From: Halotalea alkalilenta
GTDB taxonomy: Bacteria > Pseudomonadota > Gammaproteobacteria > Pseudomonadales > Halomonadaceae
NCBI RefSeq assembly: GCF_001648175.1
Contig: NZ_CP015243.1
Location: 1,984,001 to 2,048,000, forward strand
Length of the DNA stretch: 64,000 nucleotides
Direction of reading: 5' to 3'
This document shows positions 29,876 through 40,466 of the stretch, in pieces. The first letter of the stretch is position 1. Every line of letters starts with the position of its first letter. The notes under the pieces are model-generated. The model was given only the letters and a program-made list of their open reading frames with translations. It was not told the DNA's origin and ran no database searches. The position numbers and the translations under genes are program-made.

Positions 29876-31099
29876 TCAGGCGTCGAGCAGGATGGGAGCG
29901 CGGCAGTTGATCACTGGATTGGCATACTGACGCAGCCACCAGGGGCGGAGCTCCTCGGGGACCTCGGCAAGGCGTGCCTCGAAGCGGTTGCGATCCGCCG
30001 AAGTGACGTCGTCGAGCTCGAGCAGCTCGGGATGCTCGCCTAGCTTCTCGAGCGCAAGGAAGTGCGAGGGATAGAGCTGGTAGCCCTCGAGCACCTGGCG
30101 GTCGATCTCCTCGGTGAGTGCTTCGATGCTGTCGAAGTCACCGCCGTTGAGCGCGGTACCGAAACGCAGGTTGACCCGCCCCTTGTCGCCGACGATGCCG
30201 GCGGCGATCGAGCGCATGTCCTCGAAGGCCAGCTTCTGGTAGCGGCCGTCGCTTTCGGTGGCGGCCAGCTCGCGGGCCTTCTGTACGTCGCAGGGGTCGT
30301 ACTCGTAGCTGATCGATACCGGCACGACGTGCAGTCCGGCGATGATCTGCGCCAGTGGCGCATCGCGATTCTCGGCGCGCTTGGCCATGCACAGCATCTT
30401 GATGATCGCCGGGTCGGTGCGGTCGATGCCGTTCTTGGCACGGCCCTGCCGCTGGGCCATCCACACCGAGTGGTTGTCGATCTCGATCGAGTGTTGGATG
30501 TACTCGGACAGCAGCTGGAACGCCTTGATCATCTCACGTTTGCCGGTGGACGAACGTGGCACGATGAAGCTCTTGTTGAGCCGCATCAGGTCGGAGACAT
30601 AGGGCTTTTCGAGCAGGTTGTCGCCGATCGCGATCCGCACCGTGTTGCGGTTGTGCAGATAGAGGGCGAAGTTGACGAAGGCCGGGTCGAGCGAGATGTC
30701 ACGGTGGTTGCCGATGAACAGATAGGCCTGGTCGTCGTCCAGCGCTTCGAGGCCATGGATCTCCAGGCGATCCACCGTGCGCTCGATCATGTGCTCCATG
30801 TAGTCGGCGATGTGGCGCTGGAACTCGGTGATCGAGTGTATGCCGCGCATGCGCCGGCGCAGACCGTAGCCGATCAGCGCCCGGGTCAGCCAAGGAGCGA
30901 CGGCGTCCAGGCGTGGGAGCCTGAAGCGAGCGATCGCGGCTTGGAATTCATCGTCGTGAGAGAGCCGGCTGAGGACGCTCGCCACCTCATCGTCTTGGTA
31001 GGGGCGCAGCGCCGAAAAACGGTCGGTGACCGTATCCGCGGGCGTGACGGGTGTCATTGATTGAAAATCACGGTGATTGATATGTTCATTTGGATGCAT
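29876..31099 (-). CDS. 1-acyl-sn-glycerol-3-phosphate acyltransferase-like protein
   Basis: The central region (about residues 130-300) carries acyltransferase features: GNHRDISLDPAFVNF, resembling the His/Asp catalytic motif, and FIVPRSSTGKREMIKAF. The spacing (HRDISLD) is one residue longer than a classical HX4D. No membrane helix is obvious. 407 aa. The ATG at 31099 shares its A with the rdgC stop (TGATG) and follows a GAGG, so it is read by coupled re-initiation; a later ATG at 31057 is the alternative. The substrate is likely a phospholipid precursor, but that is inference. Confidence 0.7.
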   Translation of the reverse strand: MHPNEHINHRDFQSMTPVTPADTVTDRFSALRPYQDDEVASVLSRLSHDDEFQAAIARFRLPRLDAVAPWLTRALIGYGLRRRMRGIHSITEFQRHIADYMEHMIERTVDRLEIHGLEALDDDQAYLFIGNHRDISLDPAFVNFALYLHNRNTVRIAIGDNLLEKPYVSDLMRLNKSFIVPRSSTGKREMIKAFQLLSEYIQHSIEIDNHSVWMAQRQGRAKNGIDRTDPAIIKMLCMAKRAENRDAPLAQIIAGLHVVPVSISYEYDPCDVQKARELAATESDGRYQKLAFEDMRSIAAGIVGDKGRVNLRFGTALNGGDFDSIEALTEEIDRQVLEGYQLYPSHFLALEKLGEHPELLELDDVTSADRNRFEARLAEVPEELRPWWLRQYANPVINCRAPILLDA

Positions 31100-32046
31100 C
31101 AAGCCTCGACGGCCTCGTCCTGATGCCAGGGTGCGGGGCCGGTTTCCACCTCGCCCCCGAGCCACTCGATCAGCCGTTCGGAGAGTGCCGCCAGGGTGCT
31201 GGCCATCAGCGCGAACTCGGTCTCCAGACGTTCGACCGGATCGTCGCCCCGTACCTCGTCATCGGCCTGGTCGAGCAGCTGATCGTCGAACTTCAGGCTT
31301 TTCAGCGCAAGGTCATCCTGCAGCGTGAACGAGAGCTGGCCCTCCAGGCTCAGCGCCAGGCGGCTGACCTGGCGCCCGGCCGCCAGCGCGGTCTGGATCT
31401 CTTCGCCGTCGAGGTCGATGGCGCGCGCGCGCAGCACGCCATCGTCATCGCCGCGCAGCTCGACGGCATCACCCAGCAGCAAATCCTGAGGCCTGCTCGC
31501 TGGCTTTCGCAGCCATTCGGTGAGGGTCTTCGCCGGCGGTCGCTTGACCGACAGCGGGGTGACCTTGAGCGAGCCCAGCGCTTGACGCAGCAGGTCGATC
31601 ATCTCTTCGCCACGCTTGCGGCTGGCGCAGTCGATCCCGATCAACGAGCGCCGGGTGTCCCACCACAGATCGATGTGTCCGCTGCGGGTGAACGCACGGG
31701 GCAGCAGTTCCTCGACCACCTTTTCCTTCAGCGCCTGCTTCTCGCGCCGGGGCGGTGCGAAGCCGTTGGCGGCCTCGAACGCTTCGCAGCGCTCCTCGAG
31801 CTCTTCGGCGACCACCGCGTTGGGCAGCAGGCGCTCCTGGCGGCGCAGCCTCAGCAGGCGGTGTCCTTCCAGTTCGTGAACCAGCCGCTCGCTTGCGCGG
31901 CCCGCGGGGGCGCCGAAACCGATGCGCTTGGCCTCGAATCGGCCGACCGGACGGAAAGCCAAGACCGCCAGGGCGTCTTCGAGGGCCTGCTGGCTCAACG
32001 ATGCCTGATCATGCACTCGGTAAAGGTGTAAATGCTTGAACCACAT
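31099..32046 (-). CDS. rdgC: Recombination-associated protein RdgC
   Basis: RdgC family protein: ring-shaped DNA-binding dimer that modulates RecA. The start MWFKHLHLYRVHD and internal segments GFAPPRREKQALKEKVVEEL and LWWDTRRSLIGIDCASRKR are typical. At 315 aa it is of normal length. The stop codon overlaps the downstream acyltransferase start by one base (TGATG), an unusual pairing that implies translational coupling. Confidence 0.92.
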   Translation of the reverse strand: MWFKHLHLYRVHDQASLSQQALEDALAVLAFRPVGRFEAKRIGFGAPAGRASERLVHELEGHRLLRLRRQERLLPNAVVAEELEERCEAFEAANGFAPPRREKQALKEKVVEELLPRAFTRSGHIDLWWDTRRSLIGIDCASRKRGEEMIDLLRQALGSLKVTPLSVKRPPAKTLTEWLRKPASRPQDLLLGDAVELRGDDDGVLRARAIDLDGEEIQTALAAGRQVSRLALSLEGQLSFTLQDDLALKSLKFDDQLLDQADDEVRGDDPVERLETEFALMASTLAALSERLIEWLGGEVETGPAPWHQDEAVEA

Positions 32047-32361
32047 GGGGTGTCCATCCTTTTAATCCGGCCATTATGTCGAAACCCGCTTGGTGGTGCT
32101 AGGGCGGCGGGGTAATTGACCATCGCACCGGATGCGCGCCGGCGCCGATCGCAGGGGCCTGGCGCGCAGCCCGGCGAGGAGCGCCGCGGAGCCGCACTGC
32201 GGCGTCTGGCGAGGCGGGCGGCGTGGCACGATTGTGGTACACTCGACGGATTCCGAAGACACCTCGTTGCCGTGGGCGCGAGAGTCCCGCGCGGGCTGCG
32301 TTTGCCTGCCAGCGAGGTCGCTTCGGGCGCTCGTAAAAGTCAAATCAGGATTGAACGACCC
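32047..32361. other. rdgC-gyrA divergent intergenic region
   Basis: This stretch of 315 bases between divergently transcribed rdgC and gyrA holds no convincing gene. An open frame runs through it into gyrA but is Arg-rich and lacks a family. It contains one candidate extended -10 element for gyrA (32235-32243). Confidence 0.5.
32235..32243 (+). promoter_or_regulatory. Candidate extended -10 promoter of gyrA
   Basis: TGG followed by TACACT (-10 at 32238-32243) forms an extended -10 element with no recognisable -35 box. It lies 119 bases before the gyrA start. gyrA promoters are often supercoiling-sensitive and depart from consensus, which fits, but the assignment is inference. Confidence 0.35.
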
Positions 32362-35046
32362 ATGGGTGAGATCGCCAGAGAGATTCTGCCAGTCAACATC
32401 GAGGACGAGCTCAAGCAGTCGTATCTCGATTACGCGATGAGCGTCATCATCGGTCGTGCTCTTCCCGATGTGCGTGATGGTCTCAAACCGGTGCATAGGC
32501 GCGTGCTCTATGCCATGCACGAGCTCAAGAACGACTGGAACCGCCCCTATCTCAAGTCGGCCCGCGTGGTCGGCGACGTGATCGGTAAGTATCACCCGCA
32601 CGGCGACAGTGCGGTCTACGATACCATCGTGCGCCTCGCGCAAAGCTTCTCGATGCGCTATATGCTGGTCGACGGCCAGGGCAACTTCGGCTCGATCGAC
32701 GGCGACAGCGCGGCGGCGATGCGTTACACCGAAGTGCGGATGTCCCGGCTCGCCCACGAGCTGCTGGCGGATCTGGACAAGGACACCGTCGACTGGGTCG
32801 ATAACTACGATGGCTCCCAGCGTATTCCCGAAGTGCTGCCGACCCGGGTGCCGAACCTGCTGGTCAACGGCGCCACCGGCATTGCGGTGGGTATGGCGAC
32901 CAACGTGCCGCCGCACAACATGGGCGAGGTCATCGACGCCTGCCTCGCACTGATCGAAGATCGCCACCTGTCGATCGACGAACTGATGGAGTTCATCCCC
33001 GGCCCCGATTTCCCCACCGCGGGGATCATCAACGGCCGTGCCGGTATCCTCGACGCCTACCGCACCGGCCGCGGGCGAATCTACGTGCGGGCGCGCCACA
33101 CCGTCGAGCACGACGAGAAGACCGGGCGCGATCACATCATCGTCACCGAGCTGCCCTACCAGGTGAACAAGGCGCGGCTGATCGAGAAGATCGCCGAGCT
33201 GGTCAAGGAGAAGCGGGTCGAGGGGATTGCCGAGCTGCGCGACGAGTCCGACAAGGACGGTCTGCGGGTCGTGATCGAGACCAAGCGCGGGGAATCCGGC
33301 GACGTAGTGGTCAACAACCTCTTCTCGCTGACCCAGCTGGAGAGCGTGTTCGGGATCAACATCGTCGCGCTCGACAACGGTCAGCCGCGTACGCTCAACC
33401 TCAAGCAGGTGCTCGAAGCCTTCCTGCGCCACCGGCGCGAGGTGGTTACCCGGCGCACCCTGTATGAACTCAACAAGGCCAAGGAGCGCGGTCACGTGCT
33501 CGAGGGCCTGACCGTTGCGATCTCCAACATCGACCAGGTGATCGAGCTGATCCGCGCCTCGAGCTCCGCTCAGGAGGCGCGCGAACGCTTGGTGGCGCGC
33601 AGCTGGCCGCCCGGCCAGGTGCTCGACATGCTCGAGCGCGCCGGCAGCGTCAGTTGTCAGCCGGAAGGGCTCGATGACTCCTTCGGTCTCTCCAAGGATC
33701 GCGGCGAGTACCGTCTCACCGAGACCCAGGCCCAGGCGATCCTCGATCTGCGGCTGCATCGACTGACCGGGCTCGAGACCGAGAAGCTGCTCGAGGAGTA
33801 CAAGTCGGTACTGGAGAAGATCGCCGAGCTGACTCGTATCCTCGCCTCGCCCGACCGGCTGATGGAAGTGATCCGCGAGGAGCTGACGGCGATTCGCGAC
33901 CAGTACGGCGATGCCCGGCGCACCGAGATCCAGGTCAGCCGGCGCGACCTGACCATCGAGGACCTGATCAACCAGGAAGACATGGTGGTCACCATCTCGC
34001 GCTCCGGCTACGCCAAGACCCAGCCGCTCTCCGACTACCAGGCGCAGAAGCGCGGTGGGCGGGGCAAGTCGGCGACGGCGATGAAGGACGAGGATGTGAT
34101 CGAGCATCTGCTGGTCGCCTCGACCCACGATACCGTCCTGCTCTTCTCCGACCGTGGCAAGGTCTATTGGCTCAAGGTCTACGAGGTTCCCCAGGCGAGC
34201 CGCGGATCGCGTGGCCGGCCGCTGGTCAACCTGCTTTCCCTCGACGAAGGGGAGTGGATCACTGCGATCCTGCCGGTGCGCGAGTACCGTGCGGACAGCT
34301 ACATCTTCTTCGCCACCGCCAACGGTACGGTCAAGCGCACTTCTCTCGACCAGTTCTCGCGGCCGCGCTCCGCCGGCCTTATCGCGCTGGATCTCGACGA
34401 GGGTGATCGCCTGGTCGGCGCTGCGATCACCACCGGGCACGACCACGCGATGCTGTTCTCCTCCAATGGCAAGGCGATCCGCTTCGATGAGAACGACGTC
34501 CGCGCGATGGGTCGGACCGCACGCGGGGTGCGCGGCATGCGCCTGCTCGATGGCGCCAAGGTGATTAGCCTGATCATCCCCAGCACCACCGAGATCGATG
34601 AGTCCGCCGATAGCGATCTCGAAACCGGCGAACCCGCGGACGGCACCGGTGCGGACCAGGTCTACATCCTCACCGCCTCCGAGAACGGCTTCGGCAAGCG
34701 CACCCGGCTCGAGGAGTTCCCGCTGCGCGGGCGCGGCGGCCAGGGCGTGATCGCGATGCAGACCAGCGAGCGCAACGGTGCTCTGGTCGCGGCGATCCAG
34801 GTCGGCGAGAACGACGAGATGATGCTGATCACCGATCGAGGCACCCTGGTGCGCACTCGGGTGGTGGAGATATCGCGCAGTTCCCGTAACACTCAGGGTG
34901 TTACCCTGATCCGCACCGCCGAAAACGAAAGCCTGGTCGCCACCGTGCGCCTCGACGACGAGACCGACGTCGACGCCGAGGATGCTGATGTCGACGAGGA
35001 TGCACCGGAGAGCGGGGCGGCTCCCGGTGACGAGCCCAACGCCTGA
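32362..35046 (+). CDS. gyrA: DNA gyrase subunit A
   Basis: Breakage-reunion subunit of gyrase. The catalytic Tyr is Tyr122 in [11 protein letters not shown]. The quinolone-resistance region reads [13 protein letters not shown] with Ser83 and Asp87, the drug-sensitive state in E. coli numbering. The GyrA box [11 protein letters not shown] begins the DNA-wrapping beta-pinwheel, and the C-terminus is acidic. The ATG at 32362 gives the standard [20 protein letters not shown] start. 894 aa. serC follows after 14 bases, so gyrA may lead that operon. Confidence 0.98.
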   Translation: MGEIAREILPVNIEDELKQSYLDYAMSVIIGRALPDVRDGLKPVHRRVLYAMHELKNDWNRPYLKSARVVGDVIGKYHPHGDSAVYDTIVRLAQSFSMRYMLVDGQGNFGSIDGDSAAAMRYTEVRMSRLAHELLADLDKDTVDWVDNYDGSQRIPEVLPTRVPNLLVNGATGIAVGMATNVPPHNMGEVIDACLALIEDRHLSIDELMEFIPGPDFPTAGIINGRAGILDAYRTGRGRIYVRARHTVEHDEKTGRDHIIVTELPYQVNKARLIEKIAELVKEKRVEGIAELRDESDKDGLRVVIETKRGESGDVVVNNLFSLTQLESVFGINIVALDNGQPRTLNLKQVLEAFLRHRREVVTRRTLYELNKAKERGHVLEGLTVAISNIDQVIELIRASSSAQEARERLVARSWPPGQVLDMLERAGSVSCQPEGLDDSFGLSKDRGEYRLTETQAQAILDLRLHRLTGLETEKLLEEYKSVLEKIAELTRILASPDRLMEVIREELTAIRDQYGDARRTEIQVSRRDLTIEDLINQEDMVVTISRSGYAKTQPLSDYQAQKRGGRGKSATAMKDEDVIEHLLVASTHDTVLLFSDRGKVYWLKVYEVPQASRGSRGRPLVNLLSLDEGEWITAILPVREYRADSYIFFATANGTVKRTSLDQFSRPRSAGLIALDLDEGDRLVGAAITTGHDHAMLFSSNGKAIRFDENDVRAMGRTARGVRGMRLLDGAKVISLIIPSTTEIDESADSDLETGEPADGTGADQVYILTASENGFGKRTRLEEFPLRGRGGQGVIAMQTSERNGALVAAIQVGENDEMMLITDRGTLVRTRVVEISRSSRNTQGVTLIRTAENESLVATVRLDDETDVDAEDADVDEDAPESGAAPGDEPNA

Positions 35047-35060
35047 CATCAGCGAAGATC

Positions 35061-36143
35061 ATGAGCCGACATTTCAACTTCTGTTCCGGTCCCGCCACGC
35101 TGCCGCTCGAGGTGCTCGAGCGGGCGCGCGAGGAGCTCGTCGACTACCAGGGGCGCGGCCTCTCGGTGATGGAGATGAGCCATCGCGGGGATGATTTCAT
35201 CGAGATCGCAGCGCGTGCCGAGCGCAACCTGCGCGAGCTGCTCTCGATCCCCGAGGGCTATCGCGTGCTGTTCGTGCAGGGCGGCGCGTCGACCCAGTTC
35301 TCCTGCGTGCCGCTCAACCTGCTCGGCGGCGGCGGCACCGGCAACTATCTCGACAGCGGCGTATGGGCGAAGAAGGCGCTGGCGGAGGCGCGGCACCTGG
35401 GTGGGGCCCACGTGGCCGCGAGCACTGCTGACCTTGGCTATCGTCGTGCGCCCGCCCAGGGCGAGATCGTGCTCTCCCCGGATGCGGCCTTCCTGCACTA
35501 CACCGATAACGAGACCATCGGTGGCGTGGCCTACGACTACCTGCCGGAGGCCGGCGACGTGCCGCTTGTCTGCGACATGTCCTCGTCGATCCTTGGCCGT
35601 GAGATCGATGTCTCGCGTTTTGGCGTGATCTACGCCGGCGCGCAGAAGAACATCGGTCCAGCCGGGCTGACCGTGGTGATCGTGCGTGATGACCTGCTCG
35701 ATCGCGCGCGGCCCGAGACCCCGCAGATGCTCAGCTATCGGCAGGCCGCGGACCACGGTTCGATGCTCAATACGCCGCCGACCTATGCCTGGTACCTGTG
35801 CGGCCTGGTGTTCGAGTGGTTGAAGGCTCGTGGCGGCGTCGCCGCGATCGCTGAGGTGAACCGGCGCAAGGCGGCCAGGCTCTATGCGGCGATCGACCAG
35901 AGCGAGTTCTACTCCAATCCGATCGAAGCGGGCAGCCGCTCGGTGATGAACGTACCTTTCCGGCTTCGTGACGAATCGCTCGACCAGCGCTTCCTCGCCG
36001 ATGCCGAGGCCGCTGGGCTGCTTTATCTCCAGGGACACCGTAGTGTCGGTGGGATGCGAGCGAGTATCTACAATGCCATGCCCGAAGAGGGCGTCGAGGC
36101 GCTGATCGATTTCATGGACGGCTTCGCCCGTCGCCACGGGTGA
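35061..36143 (+). CDS. serC: Phosphoserine aminotransferase (SerC)
   Basis: PLP-dependent enzyme making 3-phosphoserine (serine synthesis) and also acting in pyridoxal phosphate synthesis. The PLP-binding lysine is Lys196 in YAGAQKNIGPAG. The FCSGPATLP start and the VQGGASTQF phosphate-binding segment are typical. 360 aa. It lies 14 bases after gyrA and just ahead of pheA, the common gammaproteobacterial order. Confidence 0.96.
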   Translation: MSRHFNFCSGPATLPLEVLERAREELVDYQGRGLSVMEMSHRGDDFIEIAARAERNLRELLSIPEGYRVLFVQGGASTQFSCVPLNLLGGGGTGNYLDSGVWAKKALAEARHLGGAHVAASTADLGYRRAPAQGEIVLSPDAAFLHYTDNETIGGVAYDYLPEAGDVPLVCDMSSSILGREIDVSRFGVIYAGAQKNIGPAGLTVVIVRDDLLDRARPETPQMLSYRQAADHGSMLNTPPTYAWYLCGLVFEWLKARGGVAAIAEVNRRKAARLYAAIDQSEFYSNPIEAGSRSVMNVPFRLRDESLDQRFLADAEAAGLLYLQGHRSVGGMRASIYNAMPEEGVEALIDFMDGFARRHG

Positions 36144-36205
36144 CCGAGCGGCGCGACGGAAACGCCGCGCCGTGTTCGAAGGCTATCGCACATACGGACC
36201 AAACC

Positions 36206-37348
36206 ATGTCAGAAGAGCGTTGTGCCCCTGGCGTTTCGCCGCACGATCTCGGTCGAGACATCGAGCAGCTGGAGAGTCTCGACGAACTGCGACAGCGCAT
36301 CGACCAGATCGATACCGAGCTGCTCGGTCTGATCAGCGCTCGGGCGCGCTGCGCCCAGCAGGTCGCGCGGGTCAAGCTCAGCGACGATGCCAATGCGGTG
36401 TTCTATCGGCCCGAGCGTGAGGCCCAGGTGCTGCGCCGGATCATGGCGCTCAACCCCGGGCCGTTGGCCGCCGAGGAGATGGCGCGGCTGTTTCGCGAGG
36501 TGATGTCCGCCTGCCTCGCCCTGGAGCGGCCGATCCAGGTCGCCTACCTGGGGCCGGAGGGCACCTTCACCCAGCAGGCCGCGCTCAAGCACTTCGGCGA
36601 TTCGGCCAGTACCCAGCCGATGCCGTCGATCGATGACGTGTTCCGCGAGGTGGAGGCGGGCGCGGTCAACTACGGAGTCGTGCCGGTGGAGAACTCCACC
36701 GAAGGGGTGGTCAACCACACCCTGGATACCTTCATCGGTTCCGCGCTCAAGATATGTGGCGAGGTGGTGCTGCGGATCCACCATCACCTGATGGTCGGCC
36801 AGAATACCCAGCGCCAGAAGATTTCTCGGATCTACTCTCACCCTCAGTCGCTGGCCCAGTGTCGGAAATGGCTCGACGCCCACTACCCGATGGCCGAACG
36901 GGTCGCGGTCTCCTCCAATGCCGAGGCGGCGCGGCTGGTCAAGACCGAGTGGCACAGCGCTGCGATCGCCGGCGACATGGCGGCTCGGCGCTATGGGCTG
37001 GAGATCATCGCTGAGAAGATCGAGGACCGTCCGGACAACTCGACCCGCTTTTTGATCATCTCCACCGATGACGTGCCGCCATGCGGCAACGACAAGACCT
37101 CGCTGGTAGTGGCGATGCGCAACCAGCCCGGCGCGTTGCATGCGCTGATCGAGCCTTTCCAGCGCCACGGGATCGACATGACCCGGCTGGAGACCCGCCC
37201 TTCGCGTACCGGGGTGTGGAACTACGTGTTCTTCATCGACCTCAAGGGGCATCGCGAGGATCCCGTCGTCGCGGCGGCGCTCGAGGAAGTGCAACTGCGC
37301 GCCGCCGAACTCAAGGTGCTCGGCTCCTATCCGGTGGGCGTACTCTGA
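36206..37348 (+). CDS. pheA: Chorismate mutase / prephenate dehydratase (P-protein, PheA)
   Basis: Bifunctional phenylalanine biosynthesis enzyme. An AroQ chorismate mutase domain covers about residues 20-105 (LRQRIDQIDTELLGLISARA). A prephenate dehydratase domain follows (VAYLGPEGTFTQQAALKHFG, then PVENSTEGVVNHTLD). An ACT domain with GALHALIEPF and the ETRPS effector-site segment is at the C-terminus, implying phenylalanine feedback. The ATG at 36206 is preferred; a GTG at 36140 overlapping the serC stop would add 22 residues. 380 aa. hisC, often found next, is absent. Confidence 0.94.
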   Translation: MSEERCAPGVSPHDLGRDIEQLESLDELRQRIDQIDTELLGLISARARCAQQVARVKLSDDANAVFYRPEREAQVLRRIMALNPGPLAAEEMARLFREVMSACLALERPIQVAYLGPEGTFTQQAALKHFGDSASTQPMPSIDDVFREVEAGAVNYGVVPVENSTEGVVNHTLDTFIGSALKICGEVVLRIHHHLMVGQNTQRQKISRIYSHPQSLAQCRKWLDAHYPMAERVAVSSNAEAARLVKTEWHSAAIAGDMAARRYGLEIIAEKIEDRPDNSTRFLIISTDDVPPCGNDKTSLVVAMRNQPGALHALIEPFQRHGIDMTRLETRPSRTGVWNYVFFIDLKGHREDPVVAAALEEVQLRAAELKVLGSYPVGVL

Positions 37349-37349
37349 G

Positions 37350-39593
37350 ATGACCTCGAAGGTACAGGCGCCGCGCTGCACCGCGGTGGTCGGGCTGGGG
37401 ATGATCGGAGGCTCGATCGCCGCGGGGCTCAAGCAGGCAGGGTGGGGCGGCGAGGTGCTCGGTTGCGATCTCGATCCCAGCGAGCTTGCGCAAGGATTGG
37501 CGCTGGGGGTGATCGATCGCCAGGCGAGTCTCGAGACCGTCGCGCGCGATGCCGACCTGATCGTGCTCGCGGTGCCGGTACTGTCGATCCACCGGGTGCT
37601 CGAACGACTCGCGCCGCTGCTGGCGAAGCGCCAGTCTCCCCCCGTGGTGACGGATGTCGGCAGCGTCAAGCGCCGGGTGCGCGAGGCGGTGGTGGCGGTA
37701 TGCGGGAGCATGCCGGGCTGGCTGGTGCTTGGCCACCCGATCGCTGGTGCCGAACGCAGCGGCGTGGCCGCGGCCAATCCCGCGCTTTACCGCCAGCACC
37801 GGATCATTCTCACTCCCGAGGCGGATACCTCACCCGAGGCGCTGGCGCTGGTGCGGGCAATGTGGCAAAAGCTCGGTGGCGAGCTGCTCGAGATGAGCGT
37901 CGAGCGCCATGACGAAGTGCTCGCGCGCACCAGCCATCTGCCGCATCTGCTCGCCTTCTCGCTGGTCGATACCCTGGCACTGCAGGACGAGCGGCTCGAG
38001 ATATTCCGCTACGCGGCCGGCGGCTTTCGCGATTTCACCCGTATCGCAGGTTCCGATCCGGTGATGTGGCGCGACATTTTCATCGGCAATCGTGACGCGG
38101 TGCTGCATGCGCTCGACGAGTTCGAGGCGGGCGTGGCGCGATTGCGCCACGCGGTCGAGGCCGGCGACGGTGAGGAGATGCTGGGCATCTTTACTCGCGC
38201 GAACCATGCGCGGCACTATTTCCAGACTTTGTTGAATCAGTCGAGTTACCAAGCGAGCTATCACCACATGGAACAACGCAACGTGCGCTATCGCGCTGCC
38301 GCCGGCGGTCGTGTCGAAGGCCGCATCCGAGTCCCTGGCGACAAGTCGATGTCGCATCGCTCGATCATGCTCGGTGCCCTCGCCGAGGGCGAAACCAGCG
38401 TCGAGGGCTTCCTCGAAGGCGAGGACAGTCTCGCTACGCTACAGGCATTTCGCGACATGGGCGTGGTGATCGAGGGGCCCGAGCAGGGGCGGGTGCGGAT
38501 CCACGGCGTCGGCCTGCATGGCCTGCGCAAACCGGCCGGGCCGCTCTACCTGGGCAATTCAGGCACCGGCATGCGGCTCTTTTCCGGCCTGCTGGCCGGC
38601 CAGGCCTTCGATACCGAACTCACGGGCGACGCTTCCCTGAGCAAGCGCCCGATGAATCGCGTCGCCGATCCGCTGCGGCTGATGGGGGCGGTGATCGAGA
38701 CCGGCGATGGCGGCCGCCCGCCGCTCAGGATCAAAGGCGGTCAGCGGCTGCACGGCGTCGACTATGACATGCCGATGGCCAGCGCCCAGGTGAAGTCCTG
38801 CCTGCTGCTTGCTGGCATGTATGCCGAAGGCGAGACGCGGGTGCGCGAGCCTGCACCTACGCGGGATCACACCGAGCGGATGCTCCAAGGTTTCGGCTAT
38901 CCGGTTTCGCGCGAAGGCGCCGTGGCCTCGATCCGGGGCGGCGGACGCCTGAGCGGTGGAAAGATCGACGTCCCCGCTGATATCTCTTCCGCGGCCTTCT
39001 TCCTCGTGGCCGCTTCGATCACCCCGGGAGCCGACCTGGTGCTCGAGCACGTCGGCATCAACCCCACCCGGATCGGGGTGATCAACATCCTGCGCGAGAT
39101 GGGTGCCGACATCACGCTGCTCGACGAACGCGAAGTGGGCGGCGAGCCGGTCGCCGACATTCATGTGCGCCACGCCGAGCTGCACGGGATCGATATCCCG
39201 CAGGACCAGGTGCCGCTGGCGATCGACGAATTTCCCGTGCTATTCGTCGCCGCCGCCAATGCGCAGGGCACCACCCGGCTGCGGGGCGCAGAGGAGCTGC
39301 GGGTCAAGGAGTCCGACCGGATCCAGGCGATGGCCGACGGCCTCACTGCCCTCGGCGTCGTTAATCGCGTGCTGGAGGACGGTATCGACGTGGTCGGTGG
39401 CCCCTACGGCGGCGGTAGCGTCGACAGCCTCGGCGATCACCGGATCGCGATGGCGTTCACCGTGGCCGCGCTGCGTGCCACTGGCGACATCGTGATCGAC
39501 GACTGCGCCAATGTGGCGACCTCGTTTCCGAACTTCGAGGCGTTGACCAAGCAGGTCGGCATGCGCCTTCAGGTCGAGGTCGAGCGGGCATGA
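37350..39593 (+). CDS. aroA: Fused prephenate dehydrogenase / EPSP synthase (TyrA-AroA)
   Basis: A 747-aa two-domain enzyme. Residues about 10-300 form an NAD-dependent prephenate (or arogenate) dehydrogenase with [15 protein letters not shown] and [11 protein letters not shown]. From about residue 315 the EPSP synthase domain begins ([15 protein letters not shown]), with [10 protein letters not shown] and the late GDHRIAMAF motif. It therefore catalyses both a tyrosine step and the sixth shikimate step. The fusion is known in Pseudomonas and Halomonas relatives. It begins one base after the pheA stop and overlaps cmk by four bases. Confidence 0.96.
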   Translation: MTSKVQAPRCTAVVGLGMIGGSIAAGLKQAGWGGEVLGCDLDPSELAQGLALGVIDRQASLETVARDADLIVLAVPVLSIHRVLERLAPLLAKRQSPPVVTDVGSVKRRVREAVVAVCGSMPGWLVLGHPIAGAERSGVAAANPALYRQHRIILTPEADTSPEALALVRAMWQKLGGELLEMSVERHDEVLARTSHLPHLLAFSLVDTLALQDERLEIFRYAAGGFRDFTRIAGSDPVMWRDIFIGNRDAVLHALDEFEAGVARLRHAVEAGDGEEMLGIFTRANHARHYFQTLLNQSSYQASYHHMEQRNVRYRAAAGGRVEGRIRVPGDKSMSHRSIMLGALAEGETSVEGFLEGEDSLATLQAFRDMGVVIEGPEQGRVRIHGVGLHGLRKPAGPLYLGNSGTGMRLFSGLLAGQAFDTELTGDASLSKRPMNRVADPLRLMGAVIETGDGGRPPLRIKGGQRLHGVDYDMPMASAQVKSCLLLAGMYAEGETRVREPAPTRDHTERMLQGFGYPVSREGAVASIRGGGRLSGGKIDVPADISSAAFFLVAASITPGADLVLEHVGINPTRIGVINILREMGADITLLDEREVGGEPVADIHVRHAELHGIDIPQDQVPLAIDEFPVLFVAAANAQGTTRLRGAEELRVKESDRIQAMADGLTALGVVNRVLEDGIDVVGGPYGGGSVDSLGDHRIAMAFTVAALRATGDIVIDDCANVATSFPNFEALTKQVGMRLQVEVERA

Positions 39594-40264
39594 GCGATGC
39601 GCCGGTGATCACCATCGACGGGCCGGGCGGCGCGGGCAAAGGCACCGTCTCTGCGTTGATCAGCGAGGCGTTGGGCTGGCACCTGCTCGACTCCGGCGCG
39701 CTCTATCGCTTGACCGCGCTGGCCGCGAATCGTAAAGGCGTGGCGTTGGATGATGAGCCTGCGGTGGCGGCACTCGCCGAATCGCTGCCGGTGGCGTTCA
39801 TCGCCGCCGAGGGAGGGGCGCGTATCGAGCTCGCCGGGGTTGAAGTGAGTCAGACGATCCGCAACGAGCAGGTCGGTGCCGATGCCTCGGTGATCGCCGC
39901 GCTGCCGAGCGTGCGCACCGCGCTGCTGGCGAGGCAGCGGGCATTTCGTCGGGCGCCGGGGCTGGTCGCCGATGGGCGCGACATGGGCACGGTGGTGTTC
40001 CCCGATGCGCCGCTGAAGGTTTTCCTGACCGCCTCAGCCGAGGAGCGGGCCCGTCGCCGGTATGGTCAGTTGCGGGAAAATGGTGGTTCTGCTACGCTTC
40101 AGAGCCTTTTGGAAGAGATCAGGGTTCGGGACGAACGTGATCGGAATCGCGCCGTTTCTCCGCTCAAGCCGGCGGCGGATGCGATAACGATCGACAGCAC
40201 CGAACTCGAGATTCCAGAAGTAGTCGCCCGCATCAGGGCACTGCTCGCCGAACGGGGGCTTTGA
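39590..40264 (+). CDS. cmk: Cytidylate kinase (Cmk)
   Basis: Phosphorylates CMP and dCMP. The P-loop [10 protein letters not shown] is at residues 10-19, followed by DSGALYR and, later, the [13 protein letters not shown] segment. 224 aa. It starts inside the end of tyrA-aroA (ATGA). A candidate rpsA promoter lies near its 3' end. Confidence 0.96.
   Translation: MSDAPVITIDGPGGAGKGTVSALISEALGWHLLDSGALYRLTALAANRKGVALDDEPAVAALAESLPVAFIAAEGGARIELAGVEVSQTIRNEQVGADASVIAALPSVRTALLARQRAFRRAPGLVADGRDMGTVVFPDAPLKVFLTASAEERARRRYGQLRENGGSATLQSLLEEIRVRDERDRNRAVSPLKPAADAITIDSTELEIPEVVARIRALLAERGL
40070..40098 (+). promoter_or_regulatory. Candidate promoter for rpsA inside cmk
   Basis: TTGCGG at 40070-40075 and TACGCT at 40093-40098 are spaced by 17 bases within the cmk coding sequence. 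rpsA in other gammaproteobacteria has promoters in and after cmk. A leader of about 200 bases (40265-40466) then precedes rpsA and could hold the S1 autoregulatory structure. Motif-based inference only. Confidence 0.35.
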
Positions 40265-40466
40265 GCCACTGAGTCGGGCTGGAAAGCCCTTCTGGGATGC
40301 CCCATCAAGACGTCATGGGGTGACGATACCGAAATCGCAGTCTGAAAGGTACGTCACTTCTAACCAGCGCTAACGTCCATGGGGAGCGTCACACTGGCCC
40401 ACACTCGCTGGTGGTGTGGAGATCGCGGCGATTTTGCCGCCTTAACGTTGATCACGTAGGAATAAC

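Noticed and set aside
32074..35049. 991-codon open frame antisense to gyrA
   Set aside because: It mirrors gyrA codon by codon in GC-rich DNA, is His/Asp/Gly/Leu-rich in the typical way of an antisense shadow, and has no family resemblance.
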